From Saccharopolyspora shandongensis (lineage in GTDB: Bacteria > Actinomycetota > Actinomycetes > Mycobacteriales > Pseudonocardiaceae), in the NCBI RefSeq assembly GCF_900106995.1, contig NZ_FNOK01000066.1, positions 1 through 50,555 of the forward strand: a stretch of DNA of 50,555 bases. Reading direction: 5' to 3'. Positions 50,101 to 50,555 of this stretch are shown piece by piece. How positions within the stretch are numbered: the first letter of the stretch is position 1; the number at the start of each line of letters is the position of its first letter. The position numbers and the translations under genes are program-made. The notes below the pieces were generated by a model, which had not been told where the DNA came from, searched no databases, and was given only the letters and a program-made list of their open reading frames with translations.

Positions 50101-50555
50101 CGCGGGTTCCACGAACGACCAAACCAGTCCCGCGGGTTCCACGAACCAGCAAACCAGACCCCCGGGTTCCACGAGTTCGACGAACCCTGATCAGGCCGCA
50201 CATCCAGCAACTCGGCCACCAACAACGCGATCTTGGGCGCCCGGTCACCCCGCCGGGGCTGACGAAGCAGCAACTCATACAAACCCAGCAACACTTCCGG
50301 CCCGTACCTACCCGTCAACGCCAACTGATCAACCCGGCCACCCAAGATCGTGTTCAACCACATGAACGACGTGACCCCGGCGTTAGCCAACCGCAGATCC
50401 TTCTTCGGCTTCCCCGCATACGCCCGCAACTTCCCCGGCAACGCCCCCGGATCCCCCAACAACCCCGCATACACCCGCAAATCCGGATCAGCAGCCACCA
50501 ACATCGCCAACAACTCACGCCGCGACCCCGGCCCCGAACCCGAACCCACACCCGG
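35148..50555 (-). CDS. Giant multidomain protein, 3' part (at least 5,135 residues visible)
   Basis: The frame is open from the right edge of the window to a TGA at 35148 with no in-frame stop, so the start lies outside. Residues are counted from 50549. The layout is: short SWNP repeats (about 125-153); zincin-like module 1 (about 682-940) with an annexin-like tail; protein-glutaminase-like domain (about 1055-1330, Cys1158, His1211, Asp1230); zincin-like module 2 with intact HELGHYLGLPD at 1850-1860; degenerate module 3 with a second annexin-like tail; two CHAT/C80-like repeats (2350-2680); coiled coil (2774-2951); a long strand-rich region to about 4600; a proline-rich linker; and three more CHAT/C80-like repeats to the end. 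It resembles giant actinobacterial polymorphic-toxin-like proteins, some of which RefSeq labels 'lonely Cys' proteins, as I recall. Export by the nearby type VII system is inference. Confidence 0.85.
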   Translation of the reverse strand, partial: PGVGSGSGPGSRRELLAMLVAADPDLRVYAGLLGDPGALPGKLRAYAGKPKKDLRLANAGVTSFMWLNTILGGRVDQLALTGRYGPEVLLGLYELLLRQPRRGDRAPKIALLVAELLDVRPDQGSSNSWNPGVWFAGSWNPRDWFGRSWNPRDWFARWSGKGLPATRGEKTAPENLEEKAAAEVVDEKTRSNDPDDRDDSGERALLAEESDAASIVSALSDGSDWTDRTSPAEVERDGAGRVREIHLESGDPMTPGKAPGTGRPVDVDAIEPAPPLPAGLRPVREGDLSSPAAGEGLTSSAGVRARSRRMGELKSLEGIVEAADIVPYPPGMPSETVVGARRAQKLLRQVNRLSDEGNRNDSPVFVALSRLVAYEAEWVEEAAEGARRERRNWELMEYARDLSIITGTLREVWSIQSRLPGGAGPAQPSDANSTQVPFGERDRLSRLRGDDEVPSASRRPDGGVVSAEDAVAASVTDRPQDEGAAVERTVPSRTVDDFEARWAGYLAANGEFGDQVGLRAAAAVQRWMGERPEGVAGRGPSVDEQERLWDSITRAVRLEISRRAEFNGLINALRNDFAERTDTAMKLWAYRIGEAANRVEQWEASADPASVRIVHGVATAMLDPMPQAEPGTVDNGVHDAILLVLTELLTDGRDIAELMNALYADFVTLLDIPSTDPSWLRSRAKTASWFDPEPVPLRRDQWEKLRPAKPDFSVQSELREVAGYSTPRSIVGTEQLVRYDVRRIKVEGRWVQEYTLKFFLETDSLMGFIDRATVVEKLRAAAGRYFNQGYRFPSGEQFHVRVEFPDDPENVHQGISQDSSILMDSDAELARILGLYLGILDETPQQRWPGYDDRGVFHRDDMPVSKNQRIAIPRRNRVYGDESVMWSGSRGGRLLPRHLAQLEESTRAYGFRPGAADAGSPTLAAIRPEDFGSVAQWRASTLDTLLSQKDIDVDSVMDALRSVRGKRVAVEGLYREFQEHTGRELDSVLADVLGGEDAAYAAQLLGMRPDSLDTGDPEPPFTSVPPGLGYTPHLRRDVFEYAAAVRGHVSTGLGASDPVVRKQSFEAAMRLMSVLDRELRKIWAVQLAYNTQFGSDLRTDLIQLRSDYHEAIGNVLGDVISQPTSMEQIIEWHRKLKSTTFENYSLGKTPVRYDHPEEGCWLRAHAWVMDLVRMGASPMKIFVVRDDPMLSFYSPYAEGASPGIPAKVEYYYHVAPMVTEHTNSGPRFWVLDWAISANSDDHDAHPLTIEEWLRQMGVNAHDEPVTYYTGTAEQIQQQYTDDCRIWPSRTYDNGQEFPQGRAIVLLAPAHAWPPHPETPIPRDLFQADLWFRDDESHLISMNRTAERRAGQRLEEAPGVIAEVLGAEGQLLRRSGPELRGGSSGVSLPRDAPDAVVELAGLVGRMEGHLAALPADFRPDVRAGVVKARAMAEQGGWTRADLDWIDLQLPKMRKAEKLVHAHRERKAAERRAEVLFGGGTSFAGGSSAVSLSGISEQVLGSDVADGGRPVLTAATVPPGMAAPVEGGAGFGGAAKQAVTVGGVSEPDTMPARTHPNPDEEFRSSRPADDRAETTAGETAERSGETEQAAGPREAAYYNARWAGGKEPGVEDRAWQHTQVRQASWFDPLPNPLKPGAWEHLRNTIPDGSVDLVTRDVRMSSRPDKLVTGKGFVSYDWRRFEVAPGRGVQEFTFKAHLNPDVFLAPFWKRAERELQLAEEAEHAADNAELAVRRLEQRLDSSPGNAAVLARAQANADAARQRADAQRDKAHEADMELVQRQRLIDDLKRRAADSVDERFNRGYRMAHSGDQFHFRLEFVDDPAEAHRSIFLHTDPNAGTNQLIWNPYTSGSTFAHELGHYLGLPDEYFDPGTYTLGRRQNSDGVSLPEYTVRTYLDTDEYLSPLREEASADERWAAEAETDAAREPHDAALRDEAQWLRAKADESKQRLADAQREVDELKDRAISGVTELFRPERMHPDARYFVKLEFSDNRAESQFLVDLRQSADKDPRVWGLRSSGYGLAARVGLHLGLEPDFIRRLRRDQVGDLQERPKDDNRLVFNRADPPMPTDTATGRPHRPQNSYIPDDGLMTGKQRAFLPRNLWRTEEVAISQGLRPDVMVPGPQRRARTLDHLLSRDSVDENAVLRELAALRGDPASVQEVRAAFLANTGDTLDVVLRTVLGEDGHQRAVQHLESRGSDDSDDPAALAADAGNYRASAAGGSPARRLSGGASAGVVRPDLVVDLAGLVGRMEGHLAAFPADFRPDVRAQVGIARAMVQQEGWTPADLRWISSHLKGVRAAEQWLREAAELAELASGGGGSSFAGGSAAGSLSGGVPAGVVKPAVVVESGIMMSSDLDENVRAVARGFPVEDGRLAVVMKGNGHGGVLIGGESADARQLADLIRAGMGGRRSIRLYAGEVSEQFARELDGALDAEVIWTPDMVFGPETNGFGTWNTTRSEQVLGSGAAEIPARNTAVVRPPVIVELAGLVGLMEEHLAALPADFRPDVHAQVAVARQWAQLGRWTPEDLHRIGLNLEQARAAEQWLRNVRPEEIPAGIMVSPSDLDEDTRAAARGLPVEDGRLAVVVKGDGRGGVLIGGESADARQLADLIRSRMGGRRSIRLYACGVSEEFARELDGALDAEAIWTRGIVWFGPATMPFASMVGGWYLDEHSKMRPNYSQGSWETTRKGEWQPGQAPADVSLPPGQNGLSPNWVHLRTESARFRTELRPDLASLRNSDHIGKVARARSQITAADDQLTQIYNMVDAPAPEAPPTTVTAADSAETDALLKTATDETTSAAASVERARQQAEKLTAAQQDLTAARQRQDELRAELDAARQNLIQKRRGFLRVSRERAQLLRNQHENQGPVPDALLLAQRADAEARAEARVETAAAEFTAVRERIEQLATADQEASERTAEAIARAENERGATAEAAKTATKAVTQARIAADRADVTVRQVDLPPYAADGAMGSGKIWQTGNIDPEDVLTALPEDLREPARAAIEELFSDAKLTRTLRRLADEGIRIEVGSRELHLKFERTASTPVRLPQADGVIEYGIRYADAGLTVGQEQSPQFGMLGVVPNMVGAAAKGAVRNVIFNPSVRPSMGKSEQRSLVSATEFSRGLSSRVPERNFVVDGRFVIDVREGENPPETYRTDEITDVALICYDGEDVPPATTEPGPDDPVLPLPASALHEVFAVPQAAAMRRIRQQVLAKLPLSEVGVGVRDSVSRELAEDKAIVKFEEITGGGYRPSPLRLPGAKLNTLSLEVSAELRSVRRVDSRAVPAVNLGQNAGSETKFDTSEAQSANAEASVTVGPGFVADVNEKRRGLGSYTTITPFTVSGSAGSGESLTQVLGISAGKKSVTSIESDAVLVEATLDVRVERYSTNPTLEGSDTGAEKVFLWMSADDFARLEEISAAHSARQIAEEQDAPHESPTVPDGLRHRQNFRDLVERVRPDIPRTLVETSDGRVDARLENETAEQLVLSILADYSKRPEITIPAGEPRQPDMLAAGKSTGGGVVDRAPGIERVLPEVRRLLRESAGNELASLTHDKRALVETQLSSAFGASALFGLFNGELRDVTKTIRVGDQLVTIKVKPELGALIGTGKVEKATVDFTAKNAIRGEIKAKAGTQQRIGVESGAVIGTKRKDFWRNIGFLFGASAQFSHGYSSTAAQSYKVNRRAKYKGPAVTFDRQVTWSISVSTKAATPETEQPESQTEQTEPAEAQNVQPDPWYRWLGLFRGQANRSDAPNNGDIELTTLSDNSSTSDSDTDSVRSSGGASTSSSATTTGRSTIDGWTRVLVPEPLAPTTAQGDLTNLGTVIRDFDYANQDDNPFQVNVEFLMPQGVATPSTVLSEPIEDILHNLARSKQHDATPDPEDPLAAPLDQLLAPGGLPITGGRVRLRLFDAHPIDTVSDKLSLEGVAEGGLKLDGQETRGIGGEGRFRVPTLMQFGSKSGKRAHVAPSFTGRGTFSQEKGTTYGLGTARRRTGKTRGATHLYRAHAVFEITSYGESDAAAETEQIAVNGGVEFLLADAVAQRLHTNPAREPDAEGQPPQTRHLDLPAGVAAKPKPATEVRYPPEFVLSGAALGPTIVTEISNAHEVAPLIKSMISDHAPGFGTGRWLEVPTGIGGSVEKLASSTALGARFGQATTSGTSLLAARPYMGGTETIEFVVRARYAPDAQATPNTEIKSDTFFQNTEKRAQTESRSSGGGLFGSVLVARSFNGKLRRAGAHPDAGYGKEWSRSQRDTDSDAFKRRVTAGDETSYSYTWPTWFQVEMYRSWTPNAVLNNLLLTAPRRGVEMWSAMRDDTRTPEQRRFTSDGTALFTIPGGLTTTTPPAPRPVRISGRPVPVGGAVELGSLPQDLSGMDVIPLALPGSERLFPWLAAVLAHTTQQPTNDADPASSEPSMQAPTGGGWVRPATLPAQLLWQLGGEEGLTAMTQELLDGPVSFPAMVETGMVWDDEHGLAVRLRFAEVEYVNSFTATGGLTHEQKTEQEVTQTDTSNISATLPGLAMVQGSDSKAKSGKSGNPAGDMLLPGESSTLDPSGGVSGSRSKPRVQVSTRGNAQEVTAEMEGTYHVYRAGKAIYTLTDQTEHRTLFVALPGKPAEVEVTIDNGGYFAVESAQAAANNLPGPPPEPSPPARAPAPAPAALPDVWTPNADDQDAAALLPKVGGHLVVGITASGDNLTVPELAARIEQLPGWARRPIVLVGTDGSLDLAGAAELRDILGVDVIAADQEVWHAADGRVVTGDLSFVRSGLPTWSEWAEARLGGEVRSATAGHWYLLSAAGGMRQLPGADLVSAMASSGSSVQAGTAPRFDFRWGVRSAPVSLPIHGATEAAEYSGWTRSPHHAAAVPEGSRPLLVLGHDGTVIPNAEVTELRSTGADVLARVNRGRGPKWMLHRADGSQPRPVEPPTELTRSPRPEPLLFRGPGDSTETIEQAGESAPVLPDGTQIVGVHVTPDGRAVLPDGRKVTPEAFADEVRKDRRFVPGPAVALLGCGAHRRLGRGELTFAERFARALHMRVWTARVDVVQTADELVHATKVSVAEDGKVLPKFVDGLGTGHWYLLGSEGQQLWRSGPELRAAVNGSAPPRYVNEAPPAVIRWTGRQERVSARVETTEIGKGSRAVFSETSAPDDE
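35315..35735 (-). other. C-terminal CHAT/C80-like module with both putative catalytic residues
   Basis: Within the giant protein, residues about 4939-5075 contain His4953 (VGVHVTPDGRAVLPDG) and Cys4994 (ALLGCGAHRR), then AERFARALHMRVWTA and a closing GHWYLLGSEG. The H...C order and the 'strand-Cys-Gly, helix FAxxLAxAL, strand VW' pattern resemble CHAT/C80 cysteine peptidase-like folds. It is the last module and the only one keeping both residues. Confidence 0.45.
35840..36565 (-). repeat. Two degenerate CHAT/C80-like modules
   Basis: Within the giant protein, the first (36190-36565) reads GHLVVGITASGDN, RRPIVLVGTDGSLDL and GHWYLLSAAGG. The second (35840-36005) is a half module, RPLLVLGHDGTVIP with KWMLHRADGS. 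Both align by pattern with the final module but lack the putative Cys, and the first lacks the His as well. Confidence 0.45.
41700..42230 (-). other. Long coiled-coil segment of the giant protein
   Basis: Residues about 2774-2951 are rich in Ala, Glu, Gln and Arg with heptad-like spacing, for example ASVERARQQAEKLTAAQQDL and EARVETAAAEFTAVRERIEQ. It separates the domain-rich N-terminal part from the strand-rich region and may act as a spacer or oligomerisation rod. Confidence 0.7.
42500..42890 (-). repeat. CHAT/C80-like repeat B (Cys kept, His lost)
   Basis: Nearly identical at DNA level to 43180-43510 over its core, including the GCCGCCGATAAGCACTCCAC segment. The putative catalytic His is Arg2585 (GDGRGGVLIGGE) and the Cys is present at 2619 (LYACGVSEEF). 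Confidence 0.6.
42945..43140 (-). repeat. Helical repeat, copy 3 of 3
   Basis: Encodes VIVELAGLVGLMEEHLAALP with ADFRPDVHAQVAVARQ, a helical unit also found at 43670-43860 and 46195-46390. The copies precede the CHAT-like repeats or link domains and show recent DNA-level duplication. Confidence 0.7.
43180..43510 (-). repeat. CHAT/C80-like repeat A (His kept, Cys lost)
   Basis: Core nearly identical to 42500-42890. His2377 is present (GNGHGGVLIGGE), while the Cys position is Gly2411 (LYAGEVSEQF). The spacing of 34 residues between the two sites is the same in both copies. Confidence 0.6.
43670..43860 (-). repeat. Helical repeat, copy 2 of 3
   Basis: Encodes VVDLAGLVGRMEGHLAAFP with ADFRPDVRAQVGIARAM, closely similar to the units at 42945-43140 and 46195-46390, followed by the Gly/Ser linker GGGGSSFAGGSAAGSLSGG. 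Confidence 0.75.
44390..44910 (-). other. Zincin-like module 3, degenerate
   Basis: It begins EYTVRTYLDTDEYL like the other two modules and carries a coiled-coil insertion. The metal site reads AARVGLHLGLEPD, so both His ligands and the catalytic Glu are lost (Ala2018, Arg2019, Leu). An annexin-like tail follows at about 43960-44200. Confidence 0.6.
44910..45710 (-). other. Zincin-like module 2 with intact metal site
   Basis: The module opens ASWFDPLPNPLKPGAWEHL, contains a coiled-coil insertion (about residues 1699-1794), then FHFRLEFVDDP and FAHELGHYLGLPDEYFDPG. HELGH at 1850-1854 plus Asp1860 fits the HExxHxxGxxD zincin pattern, so this copy is predicted to be an active metallopeptidase. 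Confidence 0.75.
46195..46390 (-). repeat. Helical repeat, copy 1 of 3
   Basis: Encodes VVELAGLVGRMEGHLAALP with ADFRPDVRAGVVKARAM, followed by the GGGTSFAGGSSAVSLSG linker. The same unit-linker pair recurs at 43670-43860, which shows that whole repeat-linker cassettes were duplicated. Confidence 0.75.
46562..47387 (-). other. Protein-glutaminase-like domain
   Basis: Residues about 1055-1330 contain EEGCWLRAHAWVMDL (Cys1158), YYYHVAPMV (His1211) and RFWVLDWAIS (Asp1230). This Cys-His-Asp order and spacing, with C(W/F)xRAH and HVAPxV contexts, matches bacterial protein-glutaminases, which deamidate glutamine side chains. A toxin-type deamidase is likely. Confidence 0.65.
47530..48510 (-). other. 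Zincin-like module 1, degenerate, with annexin-like tail
   Basis: ASWFDPEPVPLRRDQWEKL and FHVRVEFPDDP match module 2, but the metal site reads ARILGLYLGILDE (Arg829, Ile830, Leu833), so the zinc ligands are lost. The tail (about 938-1005) reads TLDTLLSQKDID, then LYREFQEHTGRELDSVLADV, which has the spacing of annexin repeats. Confidence 0.6.
50091..50180 (-). repeat. Three tandem 30-bp repeats encoding SWNPxxWF units
   Basis: Units at 50091-50120, 50121-50150 and 50151-50180 share AAACCAG...GGGTTCCACGA and encode SWNPGVWFAG, SWNPRDWFGR and SWNPRDWFAR. The first two DNA units are nearly identical, so the array is recent and may vary in number between strains. Confidence 0.85.

Noticed and set aside
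50547..50549. Apparent start codon of the giant protein at 50549
   Set aside because: It is an internal GTG valine; the frame is open to the window edge with no ribosome binding site, so the true start is outside.
1..50555. Search for tRNA, rRNA and CRISPR arrays
   Set aside because: I saw no GGTTCGAATCC-type T-loop, no rRNA motif and no regularly spaced direct repeats with unique spacers.

Overview
The window is high-GC actinomycete DNA with ATGA-type gene couplings, AGGAGG-type ribosome binding sites, an ESX-type type VII secretion ATPase with its mycosin, an ECF sigma factor and a LuxR-type giant regulator. The gene content suggests a filamentous actinomycete, perhaps Pseudonocardiaceae. 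That placement is inference, because the window holds no rRNA or other phylogenetic marker.

Region 1 (1-10200) looks like a specialised-metabolite cluster on the minus strand. In transcription order it holds a thioester-reductase-like SDR, a class III aminotransferase and an SRPBCC protein, then after a gap a KASIII, an acyl carrier protein, a KASII-type ketosynthase, an acyl-CoA-oxidase-like flavoprotein and the first 27 codons of a possible acyl-CoA carboxylase subunit. This is a plausible assembly line for a carrier-bound, possibly unsaturated acyl chain that is reduced to an aldehyde and transaminated to an amine. A Tat-exported flavin amine oxidase is transcribed divergently and ends at a strong terminator.

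Region 2 (10300-17000) combines decay with a second pathway. A minus-strand run encodes a chorismate-lyase-like protein, UbiX, UbiD, a VdcD-like zinc-ribbon subunit, a small ABM-like protein and a PrnB-like (tryptophan-dioxygenase-superfamily) protein. The first four could convert chorismate through 4-hydroxybenzoate to phenol. Around them lie an SDR pseudogene with an internal deletion, a transposase remnant that has replaced the C-terminus of the PrnB-like protein, and a shattered O-methyltransferase gene.

Region 3 (17000-26600) holds the ECF sigma factor, a structured intergenic repeat, a 976-residue LAL-type LuxR regulator, and an ATGA-coupled eccC-mycP pair. The mycosin has lost its catalytic His and Ser. 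No other ESX structural gene is visible.

Region 4 (26900-31800) is a carbohydrate-utilisation locus: a secreted GH105-like hydrolase and a Tat-exported putative polysaccharide-degrading enzyme, convergent with overlapping 3' ends, a LacI-family regulator with two palindromes sharing the core AATTCGAATT, and a methyltransferase.

Region 5 (32000-50555) is the most unusual. It has a membrane-spanning Hsp70-like protein fused to an apparent extracellular ExoP-C-like sugar-binding domain, a 343-residue unknown protein, and the last 5,130 or more residues of a giant protein that runs off the right edge. The giant carries three zincin-like modules of which only the middle one keeps HExxHxxGxxD, a protein-glutaminase-like Cys-His-Asp domain, two annexin-like helical repeats, two long coiled-coil segments, and several CHAT/C80-like repeats in which the putative His/Cys pair is lost in a reciprocal pattern. 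It looks like a polymorphic-toxin-like or surface effector protein; its export route is not shown by the sequence.
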